A stretch of DNA of 64,000 bases from AP-15 sp963735445 (GCA_963735445.1 CAVTLC010000004.1:124001-188000); one strand, 5' to 3'; numbered from the stretch's first letter, positions 36,805-46,876 are shown. Numbers and translations are program-made. The notes: a model not told the origin generated them from the letters alone.

Positions 36805-37673
36805 AGGGGATCATCCTCGCCGGCGGCACCGGCAGTCGACTGTGGCCGATCACCAAAGCACTCAGCAAGCAGCTGCTCCCGATCTACGATAAGCCGATGA
36901 TTTACTATCCGCTGACCACATTGATGTTGGCGGGGATCCGGGAAATTTTGATCATAACCACGCCGCACGATGCCGCACCATTCCGTGCGCTGCTCGGCGA
37001 CGGCAGCGCCTGGGGACTGAGGCTGGAATTTGCTGTCCAGCCGAGCCCGGACGGTCTCGCGCAGGCCTTCCTGATCGGTCGCGAGTTCATCGCCGGCGGG
37101 CGTTCGGCTTTGGTGCTGGGCGACAATCTGTTTTACGGGCAAAGCTTTGGCGCCGCGTTACAACGAGCTGCCCAAAGCCGCGCCGGGTCCGTCGTCTTCG
37201 GGTATTGGGTTCGCGACCCGAGCCAATATGGCGTCATCGATTTCGCCGAGGACGGCTCGGTGCGCGGCATCGTCGAGAAACCCGCGATGCCGCCATCCCA
37301 CTACGCGGTCACCGGCCTCTATTTCTACGACGAAGAAGTGTGCGATATCGCCGCGACCTTGCGGCCATCGGCCCGCGGCGAACTCGAAATCACCGACCTC
37401 AACAACCATTACGTGCGTGAGGGGCGACTCACCCTCGAAACCTTGGGCCGCGGCTTTGCCTGGCTCGACACCGGGACGCCGGAGAGCCTGCTGCAGGCAG
37501 CGGAGTTCGTCGCGACGATCGAGTCCCGCCAGGGACTCAAGATCGCCTGCCCGGAAGAAGTGGCGTGGCGCCAAAACTGGATCGACGACGCCCAGCTCGA
37601 GGCGCTCGCCGCCAGCTTCAAGGGGAACCCCTACGGGCGCTACCTGATGGAATTGCTTGCGGCCGGCCCATAA
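36801..37673 (+). CDS. rfbA: glucose-1-phosphate thymidylyltransferase
   Basis: 290 residues from a GTG at 36801 overlapping the rfbD stop. The nucleotide-binding loop is LAGGTGSRLWPITKALSKQL, with LGDNLFYG, EITDLNNHY and AWLDTGTPESL. It makes dTDP-glucose from dTTP and glucose 1-phosphate, the first step of the pathway, and is normally inhibited by dTDP-rhamnose. It completes the pathway in this operon. Confidence 0.96.
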   Translation: MKGIILAGGTGSRLWPITKALSKQLLPIYDKPMIYYPLTTLMLAGIREILIITTPHDAAPFRALLGDGSAWGLRLEFAVQPSPDGLAQAFLIGREFIAGGRSALVLGDNLFYGQSFGAALQRAAQSRAGSVVFGYWVRDPSQYGVIDFAEDGSVRGIVEKPAMPPSHYAVTGLYFYDEEVCDIAATLRPSARGELEITDLNNHYVREGRLTLETLGRGFAWLDTGTPESLLQAAEFVATIESRQGLKIACPEEVAWRQNWIDDAQLEALAASFKGNPYGRYLMELLAAGP

Positions 37674-37743
37674 CCCCCGACCGGCTAGACCAGTGGCAGT
37701 GTCGCTAAGAAGCGACGCTCCTTTGACGCTGCACGCGCATGCT

Positions 37744-37965
37744 ATGCAAATGCTCGGGTTACCGTCCCCGAATACCAAAAGATGGACCTCCGGGCGCAAG
37801 GCTGCATTGGTAATTGCAATATCGAATGGTCGAATTCTGCGCGAAGAAGCCTGCTCTCTGTATCAACTTTCAGAGGAGGAGCTTCTCGCCTGGGAAGATG
37901 CGTTTAAGGCCCATGGTTATCATGGATTGCGCGCTAGCCGACGTCTACCATACCGGCGGCCTTGA
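37744..37965 (+). CDS. SciP-like (DUF1153) small helix-turn-helix protein
   Basis: 73 residues from ATG 37744. The pattern LPSPNTKRWTSGRKAALVIA, then EEACSLYQLSEEELLAWEDA and HGYHGLRASR matches SciP, the CtrA-binding regulator of the Caulobacter cell cycle, though it is shorter than the roughly 90 residues of that protein. It lies 70 bases after rfbA in the same direction. Either the genome's SciP or a paralogue that controls the polysaccharide region. Confidence 0.8.
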   Translation: MQMLGLPSPNTKRWTSGRKAALVIAISNGRILREEACSLYQLSEEELLAWEDAFKAHGYHGLRASRRLPYRRP

Positions 37966-38029
37966 TGTTTGCGGGAACTCCGATGCCAACCGACAGTTTA
38001 TCGACTGTGACAGCTCGCCAGTGAGCAGG

Positions 38030-38350
38030 TCAGCGCACCAAGTCCGGCTTGGCGTGACCGATAGAGTCCGCCTGCAAGATACCCGAGTGGAGGGTGCCGA
38101 CGATCCTGACCGGCTCCCCACTAACTAGCGGAACGCTGTAGTGCATCGCCAAGGCCTTGGTAGCATCCACCGCCAGTTGCCCGGTGCTGGTTTCCACGGT
38201 CAGGTTAGCTCCGGCCACGATCCCGATCGTGCCGTAAACCTCGATCGCGCCGGGGGGCAAGGGCGCGGGCGTGACTGTCGGCACCAGCACATTGGCCGCC
38301 GATGCTGGCTGGCCCGCAAGCGCGACGAGGAGGATGAGAAGCAGGATCAT
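38030..38350 (-). CDS. small secreted protein, DUF5666-like
   Basis: 106 residues. Signal peptide MILLLILLVALAGQPASAAN, then a short OB-like beta domain (IEVYGTIGIVAGANLTVETS, VRIVGTLHSGILQADSI) like DUF5666 repeats. Its start overlaps the stop of the upstream propeller gene by four bases (ATGA), so the two are translationally coupled and probably work together outside the inner membrane. Confidence 0.75.
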   Translation of the reverse strand: MILLLILLVALAGQPASAANVLVPTVTPAPLPPGAIEVYGTIGIVAGANLTVETSTGQLAVDATKALAMHYSVPLVSGEPVRIVGTLHSGILQADSIGHAKPDLVR

Positions 38351-39942
38351 GGCAGCCCCCAGATGGTGAGCTGTTTGTAGGATGCGACATAAACCTTACC
38401 GCCGACCACTACAGGGACAATGTTAGCGTTGGCGCCTCGATTTGGCCAGGTACCGGCGGCCGCCGAGAAAACGGGCGGGCTCGATCCTGATACCGTCATT
38501 GTCGCAGGGTCAAAGGCATATAAGGTCACGTAATATGGGCTGGCATTCACCGGCCGGCCTACAGCCCATATAAGAGCGTTCGAGAGGCCGTTTGATGATA
38601 TTGAAGTAAAGAAGCCGCCATCCTGACCAGTGAGTATCGAGTTTGACTCGCTTTCCTTGATGATGTCGAGCTTGGGGCTCGTCACCACCTTCCAAATCTG
38701 GACAGTGGAGGTGCTAGCACTAACAATGAGTCTGCCAATATTGTCACCCCTGACGAAGAAGGAGAAACCGCACCAGCACTGATAGTTACCGTGCGACGCG
38801 ATGACGTGGTTGGTCGACGGATCATACCCGCCAAGGTTGTCTCTATCAAGCAGATACAGAGGACCGATTTTGCCCATGGCCGCCGTCAGGTACTTTCCTC
38901 CGTACTGGTAAGGGAACAATAACACCCCGCCCGCACCCAAATCTTGGTCGCCTCCGTCTAGTGCGGCATAGCCGAATGATCCAGATGGAGTGAAGAAGTT
39001 CTGCACCGTGGTGAGATCGTTTGACAGACGCACCACGCTCTCTTCAAGATTGAGCGTCGAGCTATACGCGGTTCCAAGAGGATCGGAGTTGCTGGTGGAG
39101 AAATAGAGGTTGCCTGACGGATCTGCCGCCACTCCGAACCCCGACATCCAGATCGAAGACAAGAAAAAGCTGTTCGTCGAGGCGGCCTGCCGATTGACGA
39201 GGTCATTCGCCGCCAGCGGCGCCAGAGTGCTAGCGTTCCACCCCAACACCCACCCACGCGATACGTTCGCCGCGAAGTCGCAAAATGACGAAAAGGCCGC
39301 AAAGACGTTTCCGTTTGCAAGCACGAGTTCCGGCCCGCTGCCGGCTCGCCGCCGGGTTGAAGTTGTAGGTCGAGCCATTCGACAGCGACGCCGAAGCAGT
39401 TATCAACCGCGGCGTCACTAAATCCGCAAGCGTGGCGATGTTGAGCGCGTGCAGCCGATAGACGGGGAGGCTATTCTCGTAGGTGTAGGCAATAACATAG
39501 AGCGTCCCAGTCGAGGCATCCAGCACCGGGGTCGATGTGATGCCGACCACCGCCGAGTTATTACCGCATCTCCCGGGCAAGGCCGATTGTGGGACCGGTG
39601 TCCCAAGGTTTCGGCTCGTGGTGACCGACCCGGTCGACGAGTTCGATTGCGTAGACGGTATTGTTCTCAGTTACGACGTAGACAATGCCGTTCATGTAGA
39701 GCGGCTGAGCGTCTACCCGCTCGTCCAGTTGCACCGCGTGTCTGAGGGTCAACGAACCCACATTCGAGGGGGTGAGCGTGGCCTCGCTATGGTTCCAGCC
39801 GGTGCGGTAATTGTCGTAGTGGTAGGTGACAACCTGCGGCGGGACGGATCCCGGCGCGGTCCGGCCCGACGGCGCCATAATCGCCCCGAGGACGATGGCG
39901 ACGAGGCCCCACGCAAACATCTTTTTTTGCAAGGGTCTTCAT
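38347..39942 (-). CDS. secreted PQQ-type beta-propeller protein, three frame breaks
   Basis: About 530 residues once three surplus bases are dropped. ATG 39942 starts MKTLAKK, and the frame shifts in a seven-A run (39922-39928) to give MFAWGLVAIVLGAIM, a signal peptide. The next break, near 39575, leads into GRCGNNSAVVGITSTPVLD. A third, in a G run near 39350, leads to ELVLANGNVFAAFSSFCD, then RGWVLGW, and on to the end. Blade-like repeats such as GKYLTAAMGKIGPLYLLDRD and GGKVYVASYKQLTIWG are typical of quinoprotein-like propellers. No catalytic residues of PQQ dehydrogenases are obvious; it may be a structural or adhesive surface protein. Confidence 0.82.
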
Positions 39943-40081
39943 CCTGCTGCTGACGGCGTGCCGCCGAATAGCCACAGAATTAATGACCGGTTGTCAGCGC
40001 AGCATCCGTGCGATCGTCAAAAGACCGCCAACTCGACGTCCTAGCCGTCTTGCCCTTGTGCGCTCGACGAGCGGGCCGGGG

Positions 40082-40768
40082 CTAGGTCTGCTCACGACGC
40101 CATCGGATCATCAGCCCCATTGCCGCCATGAAGCTGCCGAACAACGCCAAGGAGGCGGGTTCCGGCACTGCCGCAACGACGTCGCTGATGCCGACATACT
40201 CGTTGTCGAGGGGGTACGGAACGCCGCCGGATTGATAGTCGAAGCTAGATCCCCCGGGACCAACAGTTTCAGTCGGGCCAACAAAGAAGTTACCTTCAGT
40301 CAGGTTCGAGGGAAACCCGGTATCTGCCAGCTGTAGCAGGCTACCCGGATCAGGAACCAAGTCGGAGTAGTAGATCATAATAGGCCCCGCGCCTGTGGTG
40401 GCGCCTGAAATGGTGCCGGCGGCGTCGGTGAAGCGAAGCGCGTCGCTGATCGCTCCGCCCGGATCGAGGATTTCGACGGTGCCCGTGTCGACCGGTTCCG
40501 GCAATGGATACGCCAGCACAAGGGCGCAGCTTGGACATGGGTTCGAGGGATCGGAAATGAGCGTGCCGGTCAAAGGTGTCGCGGCCCCCCCGTCCACGGC
40601 AACGGTGGCGTTCCCGTTCTCGTCGAAATTCAGCAGAAAGGCGCCTGAGGGTTCTAAGGCGGACTGTCCGGGGTATGGCAGCAAGCGCGCGCTAACGCTG
40701 GTGCCCCCGGCCAAGACCGAGCACGCGAGAACCCCGCTGGCTACCATAAGATTGTGGAGCCACATCAT
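40082..40768 (-). CDS. PEP-CTERM sorting domain protein
   Basis: 228 residues: a signal peptide, a beta-rich extracellular body, and the C-terminal sorting signal VPEPASLALFGSFMAAMGLM followed by basic IRWRR. Exosortase recognises this tripartite tail and processes the protein at the membrane; PEP-CTERM proteins usually go with exopolysaccharide loci. No exosortase gene lies in this window. Two Cys in PCPSCALV may form a disulfide. Confidence 0.85.
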   Translation of the reverse strand: MMWLHNLMVASGVLACSVLAGGTSVSARLLPYPGQSALEPSGAFLLNFDENGNATVAVDGGAATPLTGTLISDPSNPCPSCALVLAYPLPEPVDTGTVEILDPGGAISDALRFTDAAGTISGATTGAGPIMIYYSDLVPDPGSLLQLADTGFPSNLTEGNFFVGPTETVGPGGSSFDYQSGGVPYPLDNEYVGISDVVAAVPEPASLALFGSFMAAMGLMIRWRREQT

Positions 40769-41153
40769 ATTTTCCCCTGTTTTGCGGGTCAGACCCTGCG
40801 ATCTAATCTCGCGGAACGGTAGCCGTGGTTAACCAATTAATGCAACCCATCCAGGTGAGGTCAGACCGCTGAGTTCACCGAACGATTGGGTTGAGGGTGA
40901 TTAGGCTAGATCGTGAGTTGTTCCCACGAGGTCGGTATCAACTGATCTCGAATCCACCCCTCCGATTCAAGGCGTAATTGTCAGTTAACCTCTGTAACGT
41001 CGTGACCGATTAGCTCGGAGCCTACGCACGGCCCGAGTCGAGGAAGGTTTGGGCCGGCGCCGAATTCTGCCATCGGCCCCGGGCTCGACCGCCAGGCAGC
41101 AGCAGTTAGCGGTGCCGCTCAGCGGATCGAGAGGGCTTGAAGCGCCTACCTAG
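40769..41153. other. intergenic stretch, nothing recognised
   Basis: 385 bases between the PEP-CTERM gene start and the end of the beta-helix gene. No frame resembles a protein and no tRNA or strong hairpin is evident. It should include the PEP-CTERM promoter. Confidence 0.4.
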
Positions 41154-42449
41154 CTAGGGCGCGGCAGAAGCCGACCAATTGATGCCGTTCCAAACCCACC
41201 AGCCGTTGACGTAACTGTTGTAGGCATACAGCTGTCCCGCCGTGGGCGACTTCCATCTTCGCGCATAGCCTGACCCGTCGCGAATTAAGCGATCCGTTCA
41301 AGTAAGATTTGATAGCACTGCCCGCATTGAGCCGAGGATACCGTGCGGCGCCCCAACGTCCACGTACCTGCCGCGGTCATCAGGTTGCCGGTTGAGGCGC
41401 GGTCAAGATCGTCCCGTCAGGCGAAATTTGGCCGCTGGACGTGCCGGTCAGCTGGTTCGCGGAGGGGGGATTGACCAGCGTCGTGATCGACGGAGCGAAG
41501 GTATTGCCGTTGCCGACGACCGCAACGCCGTTCGGGTCGTTTATGCCGATCGCGTTCGGAAGCGTGTTCTGCATCTGGTTGTTGATAAAGACGAGGCTGT
41601 TCGTCGGATAGGTTAAGCCTTCCTCGCCATAGTCGACCATGTTGCCGTTCTGCGTCGCCGTTCCCTGGATCATCGTATTGCCGGAGACGACCGCTACGCC
41701 GCCATTTGGGATGTCGAGGGCATAACTTGCCGAGCCGACATTGCAGCCTGGCTGGTTGGGGTCGGCCGCCCCGGCATAGAGCGTGTTGTTCTCGATGATG
41801 GTCACCGCGGCGCGGCTCTTGATGTTGTGCCCGACGATCGTCCCGCAGAACTCGTTGCCGATCGCGGTCAGCGAGTTGTTGCCGCTGCCGATATAGACCC
41901 CATGGGTCAGAGAACTCGTATTGCCATTGCCATTGTTGATAAAAACGTTGTTGGTCAGCACGACGTCGAGCGGGAAGTTCACGTCGGTCAGGATCCCGGT
42001 TTGGTTTGAGATAAACCGCGAGTTCCGCACCGTCAGCGTATAGCCCTGGCTTCCCTCGGCGCGGATGCCCGCCCCGTTCGCTCCCAGGATCGCAGCGATA
42101 TGGGCCCCCTGAAAGGTCAGCCCGTCGACCGTCAGCTGGGCTAGCGAGATCAGGATGCCCTTCTGATTGGGCAATGCCACGGTCTCGTTGAGGATCACCG
42201 CCGACCCCGGTTGAGCGGCCTCGATCGTCATCGGCCGGTTGACGGTGGCGGTGTCATTGGTGTAGGTGCCGGGGGCGACCGTGATCACATAGTAATTGGC
42301 GGGATTGTTGTCACCGTTCGCGGCGTTGATCGCGGCGGCGATAGTTGTAAATGTTGCGACGGCCCCACCGGAAGAACGATTGTTCCCGCCGTAGCCGCGA
42401 ATGCCGGCAGCACCATCAGTGCAGTAGCAGTAAAGAAGGTCTTGAGCAT
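41154..42449 (-). CDS. secreted right-handed beta-helix protein with C-terminal W-rich module, four frame breaks
   Basis: ATG 42449, after GGGAG, starts a signal peptide (MLKTFFTATALMVLPAFAAT). Near 42385 one base is missing, after which GAVATFTTIAAAINAANGD leads into a long parallel beta-helix (ITVAPGTYTNDTATV, repeats rich in Asn/Gly such as TNNVFINNGNGN). The frame then stops at 41380. Shifting at about 41385, 41351 and 41290 restores a C-terminal module: NLMTAAGTWTLGAARYP, then SYLNGSL, then GQLYAYNSYVNGWWVWNG, ending SASAAP. That order (TWT, gly-rich, NG, Y, WYxWNG) is a known C-terminal pattern of proteobacterial surface proteins. Likely an extracellular polysaccharide-binding or -modifying protein. 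Confidence 0.75.
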
Positions 42450-42783
42450 TTGGCTATTATCTCCCTTGTTTTGCTTTTGACCGTTGACCCACTCAGATTG
42501 CGAGTGTTTCTCCTTTCAGGCAGAGGATGAGGATGGGTTGAGTTCGTACGCTGGGACGAGCCCGATTTGGCGTTAACCATAAATTCTGGGCTCAGTCAAG
42601 AGACGAAATTGTGACGCCGCCAATCGCGCAGCGGTTACGAGGTAACCAGTATCGACCTAGGCCGTCAGGAACGCGTCCAATGGCCGCGGTCCAAAACTTA
42701 GAAAGTGGTAACGCTCTCTGAGATAGGGTAAGACCACCGCCGCCGCTCAGGCGGCTCGGATCTGAGGGCACAGCGCGCATTCG
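42450..42783. other. intergenic stretch between divergent genes
   Basis: 334 bases between the beta-helix gene and the Wzt-like gene, which point away from each other. The only frames are short and featureless. Promoters for both genes are expected here; none is clear. Confidence 0.4.
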
Positions 42784-44125
42784 ATGGCATTACCGGTCAT
42801 CTCGGTCGAGAATTTGTCAAAGCGCTACCTGGTCGGACACCGCGCCGAGCGGACGATGGACGAGCGCTTCCCGAATTTCCGCGACGTGTTGGAGCGGCAT
42901 TTGCGCAACGCCGCGCGCAAGGCGGCCGATGTCGTGCGCGGGCGGCAGGTCGTGCAGGGCGATCGGATCGAGGAATTCTGGGCGCTCAAGGATGTCAGCT
43001 TCGAGGTCCAGGAGGGCGAGGTCCTCGGCATCATCGGCCGCAACGGCGCCGGCAAATCGACGCTGCTCAAGATCCTGTCGCGCATCACCGAGCCGACCTC
43101 GGGCCGCGTCACCCTGCGCGGCCGGGTCGCGAGCCTGCTCGAGGTCGGCACCGGCTTTCACCCCGAGCTGACCGGCCGCGAGAACATCTATCTGAACGGC
43201 GCCATCCTCGGCATGAGCCGCGCCGAGATCCGCAAAAAATTCGACGAGATCGTCGCCTTTGCCGAGATCGAGAAATTTCTCGACACCCCGGTCAAGCGCT
43301 ACTCGTCGGGCATGTATGTGCGCCTCGCCTTTGCCGTCGCCGCCCATCTCGAACCCGAGATCCTGATCGTCGACGAGGTGCTCGCCGTCGGCGACGCCGA
43401 GTTCCAGAAAAAATGCCTCGGCAAGATGAACGAGGTGTCGCGCCGCGACGGCCGCACCGTGCTGTTTGTCAGCCACAACATGGCTGCCGTGACCCAATTG
43501 ACAGAGCGCGCAATCTTGCTGTCGCACGGATCCATCGCTCATTCGGGTGAATGTCAATCAGTGGTACAGTTCTATCTGGCCGAGACCCGTGGCCGAGGCA
43601 TGGTAGAGTTTGACGTCCGCAATCAGACACGCCGCCATGGTGGGACCGGCGACGCACGAATAATCTCGCTTCGCTTCAACCGTTCCACTCCCCACTTCGA
43701 GTTCAACGAGCCTCTCAGCTATCTGCATCGAGATTAGGGCGGAGCGCCGGATCCCCCGAATACGCGCAAATATGACAGTATTCACAACACACGGGACGCC
43801 AGTGGGCTCTGCGGTAGGCCCTGAAATTACCGGATTGGCGGCGGGAGAGCAGCGTGAGATGATAATCACTCTCCCGCCTTGTCGATTGTCTCCGGGCTCT
43901 TATCATTGCGGTGTTTCGATCGGCAGAGGTGACCAATTTAATGGCTTCACGGACTTTGACATCGTCACCGACACATTGTTCTTCGAGGTAATGCCCGAGG
44001 CAAATGAGTTCGGCGTGTTACGCACTTGGCATCCCAACTGGGGCACGATCTATTTTGGCAGCTTGTCCACAGCTTGGGCGCAGCCAGTCTCAGTCCTAGC
44101 CGCCGCGGAGCAAGATTTTTCGTGA
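42784..44125 (+). CDS. polysaccharide ABC transporter ATP-binding protein, Wzt type, one frame break
   Basis: About 446 residues. The ATPase domain has Walker A, GIIGRNGAGKSTLLK, signature YSSGMYVRLAFAVA and Walker B, ILIVDEVLAVGD, typical of O-antigen/teichoic acid exporters. After FNEPL the frame meets a stop at 43737. Skipping one base near 43710 continues as IRAERRIPRIRANMTVF and a C-terminal beta-sandwich (SPGSYHCGVSIGRGDQFNG), like the Wzt carbohydrate-binding domain that reads the end of the polymer. The permease partner (Wzm) is not in view. It begins the rightward glycosyltransferase run. Confidence 0.88.
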
Positions 44126-44147
44126 ACCGAATTGATCCGTTCTATAC

Positions 44148-44867
44148 GTGGTTTTGCTATTGGGTGGGGTCTGGAGCGTGATCCAGATTGCAGAGACACG
44201 AGCGTTGGATGAATATGATTACTACCGTTTCGAGCGCCGCGAGATGCTTCCCTTCGTCCCCGCACGGCGCGGGCGCACACTGGAGATTGGGTGTGGAGAA
44301 GGCCGCTTCATCGGCGCTCTAGCCGGGGTCGAGGAAAGTTGGGGCATCGAACCGTCATCAGCCGCCGCGATCGCCGAGCGGCGCCTGACCCAGGTATTTC
44401 ACGCCACGTTTGACGAAGCCGAGCCGAAATTACCGATTGGCTATTTCGATGTGGTGATTTGTAATGACGTGATCGAGCATATGCCGGATCATGCAAGCTT
44501 CTTTAATAGGGTTGCAAAATTCATAGCCCCGGGGGGCATGATCATAGGCTCCATCCCAAATGTAAGACATTATGTCAATATGATAGAGTATCTTGTAAAG
44601 AAAGATTGGTGCTATACAGATATAGGTACATTGGACCGCACGCATTTGGCGTTTTTTACGGAAAAGAGCCTCTGTGATACATTAGAGCGGCATGGATACC
44701 GTGTACTACAAATTAGAGGTATTAACCGTTGGCACCGCTTGCCGAGCACAGTAAAGCACCGAGCCTATCGGGTAATCGCATATGCCATGATAGCGGTGAC
44801 CTTGGGTTATTTCGCGGACATCAAGTACCTCCAATTCGCATTTCAGGCAACGCCGAGCCAGGCCTAA
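44148..44867 (+). CDS. class I SAM-dependent methyltransferase
   Basis: 239 residues from a GTG at 44148; a GTG closer to IQIAETRALDEYDYY is also possible. Motif I is TLEIGCGEGRFIGALAG, with DVVICNDVIEHMPDHASF as the post-core motif and PGGMIIGSIPNVRHY. Methyltransferases of this type next to Wzt-like exporters often cap the non-reducing end of a polysaccharide, the signal the exporter reads. That link is inference. Confidence 0.85.
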   Translation: MVLLLGGVWSVIQIAETRALDEYDYYRFERREMLPFVPARRGRTLEIGCGEGRFIGALAGVEESWGIEPSSAAAIAERRLTQVFHATFDEAEPKLPIGYFDVVICNDVIEHMPDHASFFNRVAKFIAPGGMIIGSIPNVRHYVNMIEYLVKKDWCYTDIGTLDRTHLAFFTEKSLCDTLERHGYRVLQIRGINRWHRLPSTVKHRAYRVIAYAMIAVTLGYFADIKYLQFAFQATPSQA

Positions 44868-44952
44868 GTTCGACCGCCGAGATGCGGCCGAAGACTACAC
44901 AGGCGTCCGGGAGAACGGGAATTGTTAATACGTAACACCTCGATCTGAGAAG

Positions 44953-45996
44953 ATGTCCTCTCAATTCACGGCCCCGCGGATCGAGCCGGTTCCCGCCGGC
45001 GTCGAACGGCCGCTGTGGTCGGTCATGATTTCGACCTACAACCGCACCGCGTTCCTGCGCCGCACGCTAGAAAGTGTACTGGTTCAGGATCCCGGCCGCG
45101 ACAAGATGCAGATCGAGGTGGTGGATAATTGCTCGACGATCGACGACCCCGAGCCGGTCGTCAGGGCCGTCGCCGGCGATAGGGTGAAAATCACCCGCAA
45201 TCCGCAGAATTTGGGTTTGATGAGGAATTTCAACCGATGTGTCGAGTTGTCACGCGGGCATCTTGTACACATCCTCCACAGCGACGACTATGTCGAACCC
45301 GCGTTTTATGCTGTACTTGGGAATTTGGCAGAGAAGCATCCGGATTGTGCCGTTATTGCGAGCAGGGTTTTCTTTGTTGATGAGGCTGAGGTGATTACTG
45401 GAGTTTCGCTCCGCGCCAACTGGATGGAAAATCCGACCCGTGATGTTACGCCTATGCTGCACACCCTCCATCTTTTTTGCCCCGGCGTCGTCGTTCGCCG
45501 AGTGCTTTATGAGCGGTGTGGTGCCTTCTTGCCGGAACTCGTCGGTGCTGGGGACTGGGAAATGTGGGTCCGCGCAGTCCACTGCGGTGGGGGCGTCGTT
45601 CACCCCCAGCCTCTCGCAAGTTGGCGAAGATCCGCCGGGCACGAGGCCGGGAGGCTAGCCCGCTCGGGAGAGTATATCAGAGATTATCTTCGGCTTAGCG
45701 ATCATCTCTCACGTTACCCGGGCTTCTCGCCGTCGGCGATGCATGATCTGGCGGCTTCGGAAGCCCTAAGGCTGTATTATCGCTTCGCTGCCGAAGGGAA
45801 GGTCGCGGCGGCGCAAGCCAATTTGGAGGCATATAAAGAGGTCGTACCATTCCCAGCTTGGGCAATCTCGGGTGTGTTGAACCGGCTGATATATTTCCTG
45901 CAGCGCGTCAGCCGGTTCGCTGAGAAAACCACGAGACGTGTATTCAAGCCAGGGGCGAGCTTTAACTCTACCGGGACTGATCCGAAATGCTCGTAA
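44953..45996 (+). CDS. glycosyltransferase family 2 protein
   Basis: 347 residues. The GT-A fold begins WSVMISTYNRTAFLRRTLES, with VVDNCSTID and the acidic HILHSDDYVEPAFY (DxD-like metal site), then WEMWVRA (general base region). The C-terminal third is helical and may associate with the membrane. Adds a sugar in the polysaccharide repeat; which one is unknown. Confidence 0.88.
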   Translation: MSSQFTAPRIEPVPAGVERPLWSVMISTYNRTAFLRRTLESVLVQDPGRDKMQIEVVDNCSTIDDPEPVVRAVAGDRVKITRNPQNLGLMRNFNRCVELSRGHLVHILHSDDYVEPAFYAVLGNLAEKHPDCAVIASRVFFVDEAEVITGVSLRANWMENPTRDVTPMLHTLHLFCPGVVVRRVLYERCGAFLPELVGAGDWEMWVRAVHCGGGVVHPQPLASWRRSAGHEAGRLARSGEYIRDYLRLSDHLSRYPGFSPSAMHDLAASEALRLYYRFAAEGKVAAAQANLEAYKEVVPFPAWAISGVLNRLIYFLQRVSRFAEKTTRRVFKPGASFNSTGTDPKCS

Positions 45997-46117
45997 GCCG
46001 CTCGATGGTCTCGATTGGCAGATCGTTGGCGTCAGACAACAGACCAACAATCATCAGCGTATCATCGTAGGGTATCATCAACTCGGTGAGTTCTGTCTGG
46101 CTATCGCGAGGAAGTCC

Positions 46118-46804
46118 GTGGCATACCGCAACGCTCTAGGCTTTTTACGGGCCGTGATAGGGCGGCCAGGCTATCGACAGTATCTATGGAATAAACTTTG
46201 GCACCGGACCGGGTACAGATCCGAACAATGGATTCGCGTAGTGTACAGCCATGAGTGGCAACGGCTGTTCGCTTCAATGCCGCTGCAGTCGCTCAGCGTT
46301 CTGGAAATTTCCCCCGGTCCCCTCCCGGTGCTCCAAGAAAGCAGTGTAGGGCATTATCGAGCCGTGAATTTTCCCGAATTTGATATCACCCGTGATGTCC
46401 TTTCCGAACAATTCGATCTTATCATTGCAGAACATGTGTTCGAACATCTCCGTCATCCCTATAGGGCAGCTCACAACGTTCATAAGATGCTTCGTGATGA
46501 CGGGCTTTTTTTGATTGCTACACCGTTTATGATCAAGATCCACGGTCATCCCCAAGACTATACGCGCTGGACTCCCGATGGGCTCCGCGCGTTTCTGGAG
46601 GATTGCAATTTTGTCGCCGAGGTTCACGCTTGGGGTAACCGGAAGGCGGTTCGGGCAAATTTTGCGAGGTGGCGTGAATATGCTTGGAAGCGGGATCTTC
46701 GAAACGAGGTTGAGTTTCCGGCAAGCGTCTGGGCATATGCGCGGAAGCAAGTCCCGAGTATTCAACAAGAAGGGATGCCGGCGATGAGCGGAGAAGGATC
46801 CTGA
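46118..46804 (+). CDS. SAM-dependent methyltransferase (type 11-like)
   Basis: 228 residues from a GTG at 46118, with GAGGAAG just upstream. The frame extends back to 45938 inside the preceding gene, so that start is unlikely. Motif I is degenerate (SVLEISPGPLPVLQ). The central LIIAEHVFEHLRHPYRAA and DDGLFLIATPFMIKIHG match methyltransferase 11 family members, as does HPQDYTRWTPDGL. The loose motif I leaves open weak SAM binding or a non-methyl role. It lies among glycosyltransferases. Confidence 0.75.
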   Translation: MAYRNALGFLRAVIGRPGYRQYLWNKLWHRTGYRSEQWIRVVYSHEWQRLFASMPLQSLSVLEISPGPLPVLQESSVGHYRAVNFPEFDITRDVLSEQFDLIIAEHVFEHLRHPYRAAHNVHKMLRDDGLFLIATPFMIKIHGHPQDYTRWTPDGLRAFLEDCNFVAEVHAWGNRKAVRANFARWREYAWKRDLRNEVEFPASVWAYARKQVPSIQQEGMPAMSGEGS

Positions 46805-46876
46805 TCCCATCTAATTGATGGTCCCTAACCGCGGCGAGCAAGGCTCTCGCACTGGCCTGCTGAGGACGACGGGGCC

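Noticed and set aside
43558..43737. The in-frame stop in the Wzt-like gene as a true C-terminus of a short ATPase.
   Set aside because: The next frame continues directly with a Wzt-like C-terminal domain, and the same kind of one-base break occurs in many genes here.
45938..46117. Start of the second methyltransferase at 45938.
   Set aside because: It would overlap the preceding glycosyltransferase by 59 bases and adds residues unlike the family; the GTG at 46118 has a ribosome site.
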